A DNA stretch of 19,433 nt, from contig QFOL01000041.1 in NCBI GenBank assembly GCA_003241215.1, positions 1 through 19,433 of the forward strand, written 5' to 3'. Positions 6,238-15,226 of this stretch are shown one piece after another; the first letter of the stretch is position 1, and each line of letters starts with the position of its first letter. Source of the DNA: Agrobacterium fabrum. Lineage in GTDB: Bacteria; Pseudomonadota; Alphaproteobacteria; Rhizobiales; Rhizobiaceae. The notes under the pieces are model-generated. The model did no database searches, had not been told where the DNA came from, and saw only the letters and a list, made by a program, of their open reading frames with translations. Both the position numbers and the translations under genes were made by a program.

Positions 6238-7674
6238 ATGCCCGCCAAGAAAACCATGCTCCGCCCGAAGAAACAGGCAACCATGGCAAAGACACCTCCC
6301 CTCGACCTCTCCTCCCCCCGTGGCGTTTCCTCCTGGCGCGAAGCCGCGCAATGGCTGCGGGCGCGCGGGATCGAAGACATAGAATGCATCACGCCCGATC
6401 TTGCCGGCGTTCCGCGCGGCAAGATGATGCCGACGGCGAAGTTCACGGGCGACACCTCGCTTGCTTTGCCATCCGCGCTCTACCGCCATACGATATCAGG
6501 CGAATATCCCGACGAGACCGCCAATTTCCGTTACGAGCCGCGCGACAGCGACCTGAAGCTGGTGCCCGATCTTTCCACCCTCTCCGTCGTGCCCTGGGAA
6601 ACGGACCCGACCGCGCAGGTGATCTGCGACGTGGTGGACGCCGAAGGCAATTTCGTGCCCTATACGCCGCGCAACGTGCTGAAGAATGTGCTTTCGCTCT
6701 ATACCGAAAAGGGCTGGAAGCCGGTTGTCGCGCCGGAAATCGAGTTCTACCTCGTCGCCATGAATGACGATCCGGACTATCCGCTGCATCCGCCGAAGGG
6801 CCGGTCCGGCCGCTCCATCGTCGGCGGGCAGAGCTATTCCATCGCCGGCATCAACGAATTCGACGAGCTGATCGACGACATCTACCATTTCTCCGAAAAA
6901 CAGGGTCTCGAGATCGACACGCTGATCCATGAGGAAGGCCCGGCGCAGCTTGAGATCAACCTGCGTCACGGCGACCCGATCGAGCTTGCCGACCAGGTGT
7001 TCCTGTTCAAGCGCACCATCCGCGAAGCGGCGCTGAAGCATGGCATTTACGCCACCTTCATGGCCAAGCCGATGCAGGGCCAGCCGGGTTCGGCCATGCA
7101 CATCCACCAGTCGGTGGTGGAGATCGACAGCGGCCGCAATATCTTCTCCAATGCCGATGGCAGCCCTTCGAAAGAATTCTTCTCCTTCGTGGGCGGCATG
7201 CAGCGTTATGTTCCGAACGCCCTTGTCATGCTGGCGCCCTATGTGAATTCCTATCGTCGCCTGACGCCCGACATGGCCTGCCCGGTCAACAATGCCTGGG
7301 GTTACGACAACCGCACGACCGCCTTCCGCGTGCCGATTTCCGGTCCGCAGGCGCGGCGCGTCGAAAACCGCCTGCCGAGTTCGGACGCCAATCCCTATCT
7401 GGCGCTTGCCGCCTCGCTCGGCTGCGGCTGGCTCGGCATCGTCAACAATATCGAGCCGACCGAACCTACCGCCGACACCGCTAATGAGGGCTCCATCGAA
7501 TTGCCGCGCGGTCTTCTGGAAGCCGTGGCGCTGCTGGAAGGCGAAGAGCAGTTCGACCGGGTGTTCGGCCATGAATTCGTGGGCCTTTATGCCGGCCTAA
7601 AACGCGGGGAGTTCGAGACCTTCATGCAGGTCATCAGCCCCTGGGAGCGCGAGTTCCTGCTTCTCAACGTGTGA
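6238..7674 (+). CDS. puuA: Glutamine-synthetase family protein, PuuA-like gamma-glutamylputrescine synthetase
   Basis: An ATP-dependent ligase of the glutamine synthetase superfamily, 478 residues from this start. The N-terminal beta-grasp part includes CITPDLAGVPRGKMMP. The catalytic part shows the metal-binding PEIEFYLV (near 167), EGPAQLEINL, the HIHQ motif (288-291), NAWGYDNRTTAFRVP and RVENRLPSSDANPYLALA. PuuA joins glutamate to putrescine in the Puu pathway. The partner oxidase gene follows 12 bp downstream, which favours an amine gamma-glutamylation role over ammonia assimilation, but the amine could differ from putrescine. The start is uncertain: ATGs at 6238, 6256 and 6283 all lack a strong ribosome binding site; the one at 6283 (MAKTPPLDL) is a good alternative giving 463 residues. 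Confidence 0.85.
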   Translation: MPAKKTMLRPKKQATMAKTPPLDLSSPRGVSSWREAAQWLRARGIEDIECITPDLAGVPRGKMMPTAKFTGDTSLALPSALYRHTISGEYPDETANFRYEPRDSDLKLVPDLSTLSVVPWETDPTAQVICDVVDAEGNFVPYTPRNVLKNVLSLYTEKGWKPVVAPEIEFYLVAMNDDPDYPLHPPKGRSGRSIVGGQSYSIAGINEFDELIDDIYHFSEKQGLEIDTLIHEEGPAQLEINLRHGDPIELADQVFLFKRTIREAALKHGIYATFMAKPMQGQPGSAMHIHQSVVEIDSGRNIFSNADGSPSKEFFSFVGGMQRYVPNALVMLAPYVNSYRRLTPDMACPVNNAWGYDNRTTAFRVPISGPQARRVENRLPSSDANPYLALAASLGCGWLGIVNNIEPTEPTADTANEGSIELPRGLLEAVALLEGEEQFDRVFGHEFVGLYAGLKRGEFETFMQVISPWEREFLLLNV

Positions 7675-7686
7675 GGGACCACGAGC

Positions 7687-8973
7687 ATGACATGGCAAAG
7701 CCCGATTGCGCCGGGAATTTCCTGGTATCAGGCAACCGTCGGCGAGCGACCGGACTATCCTGCCCTCGACGGGTCAAAAGAGGTTGATGTCGCAATCATC
7801 GGCGGCGGTTATACCGGTCTTCAGGCCGCCTGCAACCTCGCCGAAAACGGCGTCTCCGTCGCCCTCATCGAAGCGCATCGTTTCGGTGACGGCGCTTCCG
7901 GCCGCAATGGCGGGCAATTCGGCACCGGCCAGCGTTCCTTCCCCGACGAGATGGAAGAAGAGATCGGCTTCGAGCAATCGAAGCTGCTGTTCGACATCGC
8001 CGAGGACGCCAAGAATTACGTGCGCGGTTTCGCCGTCAATCGCGGCATCGACATGGAGTATCTTCCCGGGCAGCTCTATGTGGCGCACAAGGCGGCTTAC
8101 GAAGACGATTATCGCCGAAGCGTCGATGCGATGAACAATCGCTACGGCTATCCGTATATTTCCTACATGGAGCGTGGCGAGGCGCGCAAACGCGTCGGTT
8201 CCACCCATTATTTCGGCGGCACGCGCGATACCGGCACCGGCCACATTCACCCGCTGAAGCTCCTCGTCGGGCTGGCGAAGGCGGCGCAAGCGGCAGGCGC
8301 CGCCATTCATGAAATGACCCCCGCCAAGTCCATCCGGCAAGCGGGCGGCAAGACCGTCATCGAAACGCCCTTCGGCACGATCACCGCGCCACGCGTGCTG
8401 ATCGCCACCAATGCCTATATCGGCAATCTGGAACCGGTGACCGCCGCCCATATCATGCCGATCCGTTCCTTCATCGGCGCCACCGTGCCGCTGGATGCGT
8501 TTCCCGACATTATTCCCGACCGGGAAGCCGTGGCGGATTCGCGGTTCGTGGTGCGATATTTCCGCAAGACGGCCGATAACCGGCTGCTGTTCGGCGGCCG
8601 CGAAGCCTATACGGCGGATACGCCGCGCGATATTTCCAGCCACATCCGCCGGCAGATCGCGGAAATCTATCCTGCGCTGAAAGATATAGAGATCAGCCAT
8701 TCCTGGGGCGGCTCCGTCGGCATTACCCTGCCGCGCAAAGTCTTCGTGCGCGAGGTCATGTCCGGCGTCACCTCCATCGGCGGTTATTCCGGCCATGGGG
8801 TGATGCTGTCGAATTATTGCGGCAAGCTCTATGCCGATCTCGTTCTCGGCAAAAAGGACATGCTGGCGCCCTTCGCGCAGCTGAAGGTGCCGTCTTTCCC
8901 CGGCGGGGCGTCGCTGCGCGCGCCGCTGCTTTTCCTGGCGCTTTCCTGGTACGCGTTGCGAGACAGGTTTTAG
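7687..8973 (+). CDS. puuB: FAD-dependent amine oxidoreductase, PuuB-like
   Basis: A 428-residue DAO-family flavoprotein. The FAD-binding motif is at residues 35-62 (VAIIGGGYTGLQAACNLA, ending ALIEA), followed by the typical SGRNGGQFGTGQRSFP segment. Near the C-terminus YFRKTADNRLLFGGRE and GGYSGHGVMLSNYCGKLYAD match the gamma-glutamylputrescine oxidase/OrdL group. PuuB oxidises the gamma-glutamylated amine to the aldehyde with release of hydrogen peroxide. It starts 12 bp after the PuuA-like gene, with GAGGGACC overlapping that stop, so the two form an operon. The aldehyde dehydrogenase, gamma-glutamyl hydrolase and transaminase of the pathway are not in this window. Confidence 0.9.
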   Translation: MTWQSPIAPGISWYQATVGERPDYPALDGSKEVDVAIIGGGYTGLQAACNLAENGVSVALIEAHRFGDGASGRNGGQFGTGQRSFPDEMEEEIGFEQSKLLFDIAEDAKNYVRGFAVNRGIDMEYLPGQLYVAHKAAYEDDYRRSVDAMNNRYGYPYISYMERGEARKRVGSTHYFGGTRDTGTGHIHPLKLLVGLAKAAQAAGAAIHEMTPAKSIRQAGGKTVIETPFGTITAPRVLIATNAYIGNLEPVTAAHIMPIRSFIGATVPLDAFPDIIPDREAVADSRFVVRYFRKTADNRLLFGGREAYTADTPRDISSHIRRQIAEIYPALKDIEISHSWGGSVGITLPRKVFVREVMSGVTSIGGYSGHGVMLSNYCGKLYADLVLGKKDMLAPFAQLKVPSFPGGASLRAPLLFLALSWYALRDRF

Positions 8974-9110
8974 GCCAATGTTTACAGACTGTTGCCGGCG
9001 GCGGACGAGTTGGCGGAAGCAAAATTCATAATTTCACATAACTGAGTCTGGCATTTTTAAATCGATTAGATTATTGATGCCCCCAACCCTTGAAGATCGA
9101 GAGAATCGAT
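8974..9110 (+). promoter_or_regulatory. AT-rich leader/promoter region of zwf
   Basis: This 137-bp gap is clearly more AT-rich than its surroundings from about 9020 on, as expected of a promoter for the zwf-pgl-edd operon. GGCAT (9050-9054) and ATGCC (9077-9081) flank an AT-rich core with ATCGAT. I could not place a convincing -35/-10 pair and see no intrinsic terminator for the upstream puuAB-like pair. Confidence 0.4.
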
Positions 9111-10586
9111 ATGAGCAGTCAGATCATTCCTGTTGAACCTTTCGATTGTGTCGTTTTCGGCGGCACGGGCGATCTTGCCGAGCGCAAGCTTCTGCCGGCC
9201 CTTTATCACCGGCAGGTCGAAGGCCAGTTCACGGAGCCGACCCGCATCATCGGTGCGTCGCGCTCGGTCATGACCCATGAGGAATATCGCAAATTCGCGC
9301 AGGACGCGCTGAAGGAGCACCTGAAGGCCGGCGAATATGACGATGCGCAGGTTGCAATCTTCCTGAACAGGCTTTTCTACGTGCCAGTCGATGCCAAGGG
9401 CAACAATGGCTGGGACGTGCTGAAGAAGCTGCTGGACGAGGGCAAGGAGCGCGTGCGCGCCTTCTATCTGGCCGTAGCACCCGGTATTTTCGGCGATATT
9501 GCCGACAAGATCCGCGAGCACAAGCTTATCACCCGCTCGACCCGCATCGTCGTTGAAAAGCCGATCGGCCGCGATCTGGCTTCCGCACAGGAACTGAACG
9601 ACACCATCGGCCACGTCTTCAAGGAAGAGCAGATATTCCGCATCGACCACTATCTCGGCAAGGAGACGGTGCAGAACCTGATGGCGCTGCGTTTCGCCAA
9701 TGCGCTTTACGAGCCGCTGTGGAACTCCGCCCATATCGACCACGTGCAGATCACCGTTGCCGAAGCGGTCGGCCTCGAAGGCCGCGCCGGTTATTACGAC
9801 AAGGCCGGCGCGCTGCGCGACATGGTTCAGAACCATATCCTGCAGCTGCTTTGCCTTGTCGCCATGGAGCCGCCGGCATCCATGAATGCCGAAGCCGTGC
9901 GTGACGAAAAGCTCAAGGTCCTGCGCTCGCTGAAGCCGATCGACACCAGCAATGTCGAAAAGTTGACCGTGCGCGGCCAGTACCGCGCCGGCGCTTCCGC
10001 TGGCGGCCCGGTCAAGGGTTATCTGGAAGAGCTGGAAGGCGGCGTTTCCAACACCGAGACCTTCGTCGCCATCAAGGCTGAAATCGCCAACTGGCGCTGG
10101 GCCGGTGTTCCCTTCTACATCCGCACCGGCAAACGCCTCGCGACCCGCGTTTCGGAAATCGTCGTCACCTTCAAGCAGATCCCGCATTCGATCTTCGACG
10201 ATGCGGCCGGCAAGATCGAAGCCAACAAGCTGGTCATTCGCCTGCAGCCGGATGAAGGCGTCAAGCAGTCGCTCCTCATCAAGGACCCCGGCCCGGGCGG
10301 CATGCGGCTGCGTCAGGTCTCGCTCGACATGAGCTTTGCCGAAGCCTTCAACGTGCGCAGCCCCGATGCCTATGAGCGGCTGTTGATGGACACCATCCGC
10401 TCCAACCAGACGCTGTTCATGCGCCGCGACGAGGTCGAGGCCGCATGGGACTGGATCGACCCCATTCTCAAGAGCTGGGAAGATCTGGGACAGGGTGTGC
10501 AGGGTTATACCGCCGGCACCTGGGGTCCGAGCGGCTCGATTGCGCTGATCGAGCGTGACGGCCGCACCTGGCACGATGCCGACTGA
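9111..10586 (+). CDS. zwf: Glucose-6-phosphate 1-dehydrogenase
   Basis: Zwf oxidises glucose-6-phosphate to 6-phosphogluconolactone with NAD(P)+ and feeds the Entner-Doudoroff and pentose phosphate routes in the cytoplasm. The 491-residue protein has the usual length. The nucleotide-binding motif GGTGDLA is at residues 17-23 and the substrate/active-site motif DHYLGKE at 179-185, followed by TVQNLMALRFAN. WAGVPFYIRTGKRL is another family signature. The ATG at 9111 is preceded by GAGAGAAT; a TTG at 9090 would add seven residues and is less likely. It is the first gene of a zwf-pgl-edd operon; the pgl start lies 10 bases after its stop. Confidence 0.97.
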   Translation: MSSQIIPVEPFDCVVFGGTGDLAERKLLPALYHRQVEGQFTEPTRIIGASRSVMTHEEYRKFAQDALKEHLKAGEYDDAQVAIFLNRLFYVPVDAKGNNGWDVLKKLLDEGKERVRAFYLAVAPGIFGDIADKIREHKLITRSTRIVVEKPIGRDLASAQELNDTIGHVFKEEQIFRIDHYLGKETVQNLMALRFANALYEPLWNSAHIDHVQITVAEAVGLEGRAGYYDKAGALRDMVQNHILQLLCLVAMEPPASMNAEAVRDEKLKVLRSLKPIDTSNVEKLTVRGQYRAGASAGGPVKGYLEELEGGVSNTETFVAIKAEIANWRWAGVPFYIRTGKRLATRVSEIVVTFKQIPHSIFDDAAGKIEANKLVIRLQPDEGVKQSLLIKDPGPGGMRLRQVSLDMSFAEAFNVRSPDAYERLLMDTIRSNQTLFMRRDEVEAAWDWIDPILKSWEDLGQGVQGYTAGTWGPSGSIALIERDGRTWHDAD

Positions 10587-10596
10587 GGGCCCGGCG

Positions 10597-11295
10597 ATGA
10601 GCGAAACGATCCACGTCTTCGACACCGCCGCCGAACTGGCAACCGCTCTTTCGGCGGAGGTTGCCAAACGCCTTGATGCGGCAACGAAGGATCGCGGTGC
10701 GGCAAGCATTGCCGTATCCGGCGGTTCGACGCCCAAGCTGTTCTTTCAGGCGCTTTCCAAACACGATCTCGACTGGCCCAACATCAGCGTGACGCTGGTG
10801 GATGAGCGTTTCGTGCCGCCGGAAAGCGACCGTTCCAACCACCGCCTCGTTGCCGAGAACCTTTTGCAGGACAAGGCGAAGGCGGCCTATTTCGTGCCGC
10901 TGTTCCAGCCGGCGGCCTCGCCGGAGGATGCGGCGACGCTTGCGACCGTCAAGACCGAGGCGATCTGCGACCCGTTCGATGTCGTCATTCTCGGCATGGG
11001 AACGGATGGCCACACGGCATCGTTCTTCCCCGGTGGAGACAATCTCTACGAAGCGCTTGATCTCGATGAACCGCGCGGCGTTTTGACCATGGCGGCGGAG
11101 AATGCGGGAGAGGAGCGGTTGACCTTCAACTTCTCCAGTCTGCACGATGCCGATTTCCTCGTGCTGCATATCGAAGGCGCGGCCAAGAAGGCGACGCTGG
11201 AGAAGGCGCAGTCTGGCGAGGATGAGGATGAAATGCCGATCCGCGCCGTGCTGAACCGGGCAGAAACGCCCGTGGATATATACTGGGCGCCATAA
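10597..11295 (+). CDS. pgl: 6-phosphogluconolactonase
   Basis: Pgl hydrolyses 6-phosphogluconolactone to 6-phosphogluconate, the step after Zwf. The 232-residue protein is of the DevB/NagB-like type. SGGSTPK is at residues 41-47, VDERFVPPESDRSNHRL follows near 68, and LGMGTDGHTASFFPG at 132-146 contains the catalytic His139. The ATG at 10597 is chosen because GAGGG lies eight bases upstream; an ATG at 10576 would overlap the end of zwf. It is translated from the same message as zwf, with edd downstream after a 126-bp spacer. Confidence 0.95.
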   Translation: MSETIHVFDTAAELATALSAEVAKRLDAATKDRGAASIAVSGGSTPKLFFQALSKHDLDWPNISVTLVDERFVPPESDRSNHRLVAENLLQDKAKAAYFVPLFQPAASPEDAATLATVKTEAICDPFDVVILGMGTDGHTASFFPGGDNLYEALDLDEPRGVLTMAAENAGEERLTFNFSSLHDADFLVLHIEGAAKKATLEKAQSGEDEDEMPIRAVLNRAETPVDIYWAP

Positions 11296-11421
11296 GCCAA
11301 CGCGGTTGCCGCCTCCGCGGCCCCGCGACACGCGCCCCGAAGACATGAAGACCGAAACACGACAACCGGCCGCTCACCTCCCGGAACGCCGGTTGCCGAC
11401 CAACGAACAGGATGAACGCCC
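11296..11421 (+). promoter_or_regulatory. pgl-edd spacer with an 8-bp stem-loop
   Basis: The spacer is unusually long for a compact operon. CAACCGGC (11363-11370) and GCCGGTTG (11388-11395) form a perfect 8-bp stem around a 17-nt loop, 26 bases before the edd start. It may modulate edd expression or mRNA processing. No internal promoter or ORF could be supported. Confidence 0.4.
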
Positions 11422-13242
11422 ATGTCCGCCGATTCCCGCATTCAGGCCATCACCGCCCGCATCGTCGAACGTTCCAAGCCTTACCGCGAGACCTATCTCG
11501 AGCGGCTGCGGCTGCAGGTCTCAAAAGGCGTTCACCGCTCCGTGCTTTCCTGCGGCAATCTCGCGCATGGATTTGCGGTCTGTTCCCCCGCCGACAAGGA
11601 CATCCTTGCCGGCGACCGGGTTCCCAATCTCGGCATCATCACCGCCTATAACGACATGCTCTCGGCGCACCAGCCCTATGAGACCTTCCCGGCGATCATC
11701 CGCGATGCTGCCAAGGAAGCGGGTGGCATAGCCCAGGTGGCAGGCGCGGTTCCCGCCATGTGCGATGGTGTGACGCAAGGCCAGCCCGGCATGGAACTTT
11801 CGCTGTTTTCCCGCGACGCCATCGCCATGGCGGCCGGCATCGGCCTGTCGCACAACATGTTCGACGCCGCCGTCTATCTCGGCGTCTGCGACAAGATCGT
11901 GCCCGGCCTCGTCATCGCAGCCCTCGCCTTCGGCCATCTGCCCGCCGTCTTCGTTCCCGCCGGCCCGATGACATCAGGCCTGCCGAACGATGAGAAATCG
12001 CGCATCCGCCAGCTTTATGCCGAAGGCAAGGTCGGCCGCGCCGAGCTTCTGGAAGCGGAATCGAAATCCTATCACGGTCCCGGCACCTGCACCTTCTACG
12101 GCACCGCCAATTCCAACCAGATGCTGATGGAAATCATGGGCTTCCATATGCCCGGTTCCTCCTTCATCAATCCCGGCACGCCGCTGCGCGATGCGCTGAC
12201 GCGCGAGGCAACGAAGCGGGCGCTCGCCATCACCGCACAGGGCAATGAATTCACGCCGGCGGGCGAGATGATCGACGAAAGATCCGTCGTCAACGGCGTT
12301 GTCGGCCTGCATGCGACGGGCGGTTCCACCAACCACACCATGCATCTGATCGCCATGGCGCGCGCCGCCGGCATCATCCTCACCTGGCAGGATATTTCCG
12401 ATCTTTCCGACATCGTGCCGCTGCTCGCCCGCGTTTACCCCAACGGTCTTGCCGATGTGAATCATTTCCACGCCGCCGGCGGCATGGGCTTCCTCATCAA
12501 GCAATTGCTGAAACAGGGCTTCGTGCATGACGATGTGCGCACCGTCTTCGGACAGGGCCTCGATGCTTACACCGTGGATGCCATGCTTGATGAGAAGGGC
12601 GCGGTTGTACGCCAACCCTCCCCCGAGCAAAGCCACGACCCGAAGGTGCTTTCCAGCATCGAGACCCCGTTCCAGCCGACCGGCGGTCTGAAGATGCTGA
12701 CCGGCAATCTCGGTAAATCGGTTATCAAGATTTCCGCCGTCAAGCCGGAACGCCACATCATCGAAGCACCGGCAATCGTGTTCCATGATCAGCAGGAGCT
12801 TCAGGACGCGTTCAAGGACGGCAAGCTCAACCGCGACTTCATCGCCGTCGTCCGCTTCCAGGGACCGAAGGCCAATGGCATGCCGGAACTGCACCGCCTG
12901 ACACCGCCGCTCGGCGTGCTGCAGGATCGCGGTTTCAAGGTGGCGCTGGTGACCGACGGGCGCATGTCCGGCGCTTCCGGCAAGGTGCCGGCCGCCATCC
13001 ATGTCACGCCTGAGGCTTCCGATTGCGGACCGATCTCGCTCATCCGCAATGGCGACATCATCCGCCTCGACGCCATTTCCGGAACGCTGGAAGTGCTGGT
13101 TTCGGCCGCCGAACTGGCGAAACGCGAACCGGCGCGCGCCGATCTTTCCGGCAATGAATGGGGCATGGGCCGCGAGCTTTTCGCCCCCTTCCGCCGCAAT
13201 GCCGGTCCGGCCGATCAGGGCGCGAGCGTTCTGTTTCATTGA
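11422..13242 (+). CDS. edd: Phosphogluconate dehydratase
   Basis: Edd dehydrates 6-phosphogluconate to 2-keto-3-deoxy-6-phosphogluconate, the committed step of the Entner-Doudoroff pathway. The 606-residue protein belongs to the IlvD/Edd iron-sulfur dehydratase family and has the usual Edd length. Candidate cluster cysteines lie in SCGNLAHGF (Cys44), VCDKIVPG (156-162 region) and [34 protein letters not shown] is the C-terminal family signature. The ATG at 11422 is preceded by AGGATG at a usable spacing. It is the last gene of the operon, followed at once by a long hairpin. The KDPG aldolase gene (eda) is not in this window and must lie elsewhere. Confidence 0.97.
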   Translation: MSADSRIQAITARIVERSKPYRETYLERLRLQVSKGVHRSVLSCGNLAHGFAVCSPADKDILAGDRVPNLGIITAYNDMLSAHQPYETFPAIIRDAAKEAGGIAQVAGAVPAMCDGVTQGQPGMELSLFSRDAIAMAAGIGLSHNMFDAAVYLGVCDKIVPGLVIAALAFGHLPAVFVPAGPMTSGLPNDEKSRIRQLYAEGKVGRAELLEAESKSYHGPGTCTFYGTANSNQMLMEIMGFHMPGSSFINPGTPLRDALTREATKRALAITAQGNEFTPAGEMIDERSVVNGVVGLHATGGSTNHTMHLIAMARAAGIILTWQDISDLSDIVPLLARVYPNGLADVNHFHAAGGMGFLIKQLLKQGFVHDDVRTVFGQGLDAYTVDAMLDEKGAVVRQPSPEQSHDPKVLSSIETPFQPTGGLKMLTGNLGKSVIKISAVKPERHIIEAPAIVFHDQQELQDAFKDGKLNRDFIAVVRFQGPKANGMPELHRLTPPLGVLQDRGFKVALVTDGRMSGASGKVPAAIHVTPEASDCGPISLIRNGDIIRLDAISGTLEVLVSAAELAKREPARADLSGNEWGMGRELFAPFRRNAGPADQGASVLFH

Positions 13243-13245
13243 TTT

Positions 13246-13283
13246 TTGAAAGGCGAAGGCCGGATACGGCCCTCGCCTTTCAA
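13246..13283 (+). terminator. Long hairpin after edd
   Basis: TTGAAAGGCGA (13246-13256) pairs with TCGCCTTTCAA (13273-13283). After one A-C mismatch the stem continues GGCCG/CGGCC to a GATA loop. It begins four bases past the edd stop. No T run follows on either strand, so it may act with Rho or protect the 3' end of the operon message. Confidence 0.65.
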
Positions 13284-13374
13284 CCCCACTTTGCGGTATC
13301 ACCTGACTACACTTGCTTGCCCCGAAAGATCGGGCGCAGAAACCGCTTTATTTCCCATTTCTTAAACGTCAGAC

Positions 13375-13392
13375 TTGTCATGCGGCTGTGAT
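13375..13392 (+). promoter_or_regulatory. Pho-box-like sequence
   Basis: TTGTCAT (13375-13381), a 4-bp spacer GCGG, and CTGTGAT (13386-13392) match two tandem CTGTCAT half-sites at 6 of 7 positions each, with the standard 11-bp repeat. It is 70 bp upstream of a secreted metallophosphoesterase gene, a typical PhoB target. A good -10 box at the expected distance was not found. Confidence 0.4.
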
Positions 13393-13461
13393 GATCGCCC
13401 TTTAGGGCCTTCTCAGCCAGCCGTGGGACGACGGCGCAGTTTCGGATGATGGGGCCAGGAC

Positions 13462-14826
13462 ATGACGATTTTCTCAAGCAAACGCCGCGATGTGCTCAAG
13501 CTCATGGCGGGCACCGCCATGCTGCCGCTGATGGCGGCGGCGACACCTGTCACGGCGCAGGATGTGGCGCTGCGTGCAATCGTCATCTCCGACCTGCATT
13601 CGGCCTATGAGCGCATCGGCCAGCTTCTCGCGGCCATCGAAACGCGGATCGCCGCCGACAAGACGCCGCACATCATCTTGCTGAATGGCGATCTTTTCGA
13701 ACTCGGCAATGCGGTGGCCACACGTTCGGCCGGCGAAATCGAATGGACCTTTTTGACGGCGCTCGCCAAGCTTGCCCCCACCGTCATCAATATCGGCAAT
13801 CATGAGCCCGATATCGACAACGACCTCACCAATTTCGTCAGCCGCGCCCACGCGCTCGGCATCACCGTGCTTTCCAACATCATCGACAAGCGCAGCGGCA
13901 AAACCTATGCGCTCGCAAGTGCCGCGGTCAGCGTCGGCGAACAGCGGGTCATCGTGGCGGGCCTCGCCACCAATGCGATCAACACCTATCCGAAGGCCAC
14001 GCGCGAGATGCTCGACATTCCGCAGCCTGTCGAATGGGCCAAGGCCAATCTCCCTGGTATCGTCAAATCGGGTGCGATCAACATCGTTCTCAGCCATGCC
14101 GGCGTTGTCGCCGACCGCGATATACTGCCGCTCCTGCCGGATGGCACCCTCTTGGTCGGCGGCCATGACCATCTGAACTTCGTGCATGAACAGGGCGCTA
14201 CCCGCTATGTCCATACCGGTTCATGGTGCACCTCCATGACGGTGGCAACGATCACCGGTCCCGGCAAGGCACCGACCGTCGAGACTGTCGCCATAGACAG
14301 TGGCGCTCCCGCCTCCCCCGCTCTCAAGACACTGATCGAACAGACGCTCGAAAAGCACCTCACGGCCGAAGAAAAGGCAATCGTCGGTAAATCGGCGAAG
14401 GCAATGACCGTCGATGAGGCGGGCCGTCATGTGGCGCAGCTCATCGCCGCAAAAACCGGCGCGGATGTCGGCTTCGTCGGCCACACTTCGTTTGGTGCCG
14501 GCCTGCCCGAGGGCGATATTCGCCGCTACGATTTCAACGCCTCGCTGCGTTTCGACGGCAAACTGATGGTGACGGAAGTGGATGGCGAGGCGCTCGTCCA
14601 AATCCTTGAGCGATGCAACCAGGATGGCGACATTCCGCTTGCTGCGCGCACCGGCGACTATCTCTACGCCATGCCGGAAAATCCGGGCGTGAAAGAGCGC
14701 TACAGGCTGGTCTGCAACGACTGGTCCGCCACCAACCAGAAATCCTATTTCGGCCGCAGCGACCTCACTTTTACCGAAGTGCCCGATGTGAAGCTGAAGC
14801 AGACGGTTCTGGGCGGGCTTTCTTAA
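13462..14826 (+). CDS. Tat-exported metallophosphoesterase / 5'-nucleotidase family protein
   Basis: A 454-residue secreted phosphoesterase. The N-terminus carries a twin-arginine signal (SKRRDVLKLMAG, residues 6-17) and a hydrophobic region, with probable cleavage near TPVTAQ (29-33). The calcineurin-type metal sites are all visible: DLH (44-46), GD (76-77), GNHE (112-115), SHAG (near 211) and GHDH (234-237). Residues from about 300 to 450 resemble the 5'-nucleotidase C-terminal domain (FNASLRFDGKLMVTEVDGEA). It should act in the periplasm on nucleotides or other phosphate esters; the substrate is not determinable here. The ATG at 13462 has CAGGAC just upstream. It stands alone between edd and the convergent ParDE pair, with a Pho-box-like site ahead. 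Confidence 0.88.
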   Translation: MTIFSSKRRDVLKLMAGTAMLPLMAAATPVTAQDVALRAIVISDLHSAYERIGQLLAAIETRIAADKTPHIILLNGDLFELGNAVATRSAGEIEWTFLTALAKLAPTVINIGNHEPDIDNDLTNFVSRAHALGITVLSNIIDKRSGKTYALASAAVSVGEQRVIVAGLATNAINTYPKATREMLDIPQPVEWAKANLPGIVKSGAINIVLSHAGVVADRDILPLLPDGTLLVGGHDHLNFVHEQGATRYVHTGSWCTSMTVATITGPGKAPTVETVAIDSGAPASPALKTLIEQTLEKHLTAEEKAIVGKSAKAMTVDEAGRHVAQLIAAKTGADVGFVGHTSFGAGLPEGDIRRYDFNASLRFDGKLMVTEVDGEALVQILERCNQDGDIPLAARTGDYLYAMPENPGVKERYRLVCNDWSATNQKSYFGRSDLTFTEVPDVKLKQTVLGGLS

Positions 14827-14926
14827 GGTCGCATATGCCGCAGGCGGTGACAGTCCTCCTCACTGTTTCACAAACGAATGATTCATTGCCGTGCAATTGT
14901 GCCACGATTTGAGGGTACGGCACGAA

Positions 14927-15226
14927 TTAGAACTGCGGGAAGAGAATGGATTCGTAATCCTGAGCACCATTCAGAATGTGCAAAATCTCCACACGCGTTT
15001 GGGTGACGCGATAGAAAACAAGATAGTTTTCATAGGGACGACGGCGAATGCCGCTTTGCTCATAACGGGGTACCAGGGGATAGGCTTGCGGCATTTCCGC
15101 CAGTCTTAGACAGCGGCCCAGCAATTCGGCGATGAATGTTTCCGCCCGCCGCGGATTATCGGCCGCGATAAAATCGCCGATACGCTCCAGGTCTGCCTTT
15201 GCTTCGTTGGTCAGAACAACAATCAC
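14927..15226 (-). CDS. parE: RelE/ParE-family toxin
   Basis: A 99-residue protein with the ParE fold pattern: LTNEAKADLERIGDFIA at the N-terminus, a second helix DNPRRAETFIAELLGRCLRLAEMP, then strands with RRRPYENYLVFYRV and VEILHILNGAQDYESIL. ParE toxins inhibit DNA gyrase, while the related RelE toxins cleave mRNA at the ribosome; sequence context (partner of the CopG type) favours ParE. Its ATG overlaps the stop of the antitoxin gene by four bases (ATGA), indicating translational coupling. Active-looking, with no truncation seen. Confidence 0.88.
   Translation of the reverse strand: MIVVLTNEAKADLERIGDFIAADNPRRAETFIAELLGRCLRLAEMPQAYPLVPRYEQSGIRRRPYENYLVFYRVTQTRVEILHILNGAQDYESILFPQF

Noticed and set aside
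6496..8796. Long minus-strand open frames opposite the puuA/puuB-like genes
   Set aside because: Shadows of the conserved plus-strand genes; no motif or start signal supports them.
9066..10736. 556-codon open frame on the minus strand opposite zwf
   Set aside because: Fully antisense to zwf, which has intact signatures; the frame is a by-product of GC-rich codon use.
11974..13302. 442-codon open frame on the minus strand opposite edd
   Set aside because: Antisense to edd, no domain and no ribosome binding site of note.
14846..14866. ACAGT/ACTGT short inverted repeat after the metallophosphoesterase gene as a terminator
   Set aside because: Only five base pairs and no T run; too weak to call.
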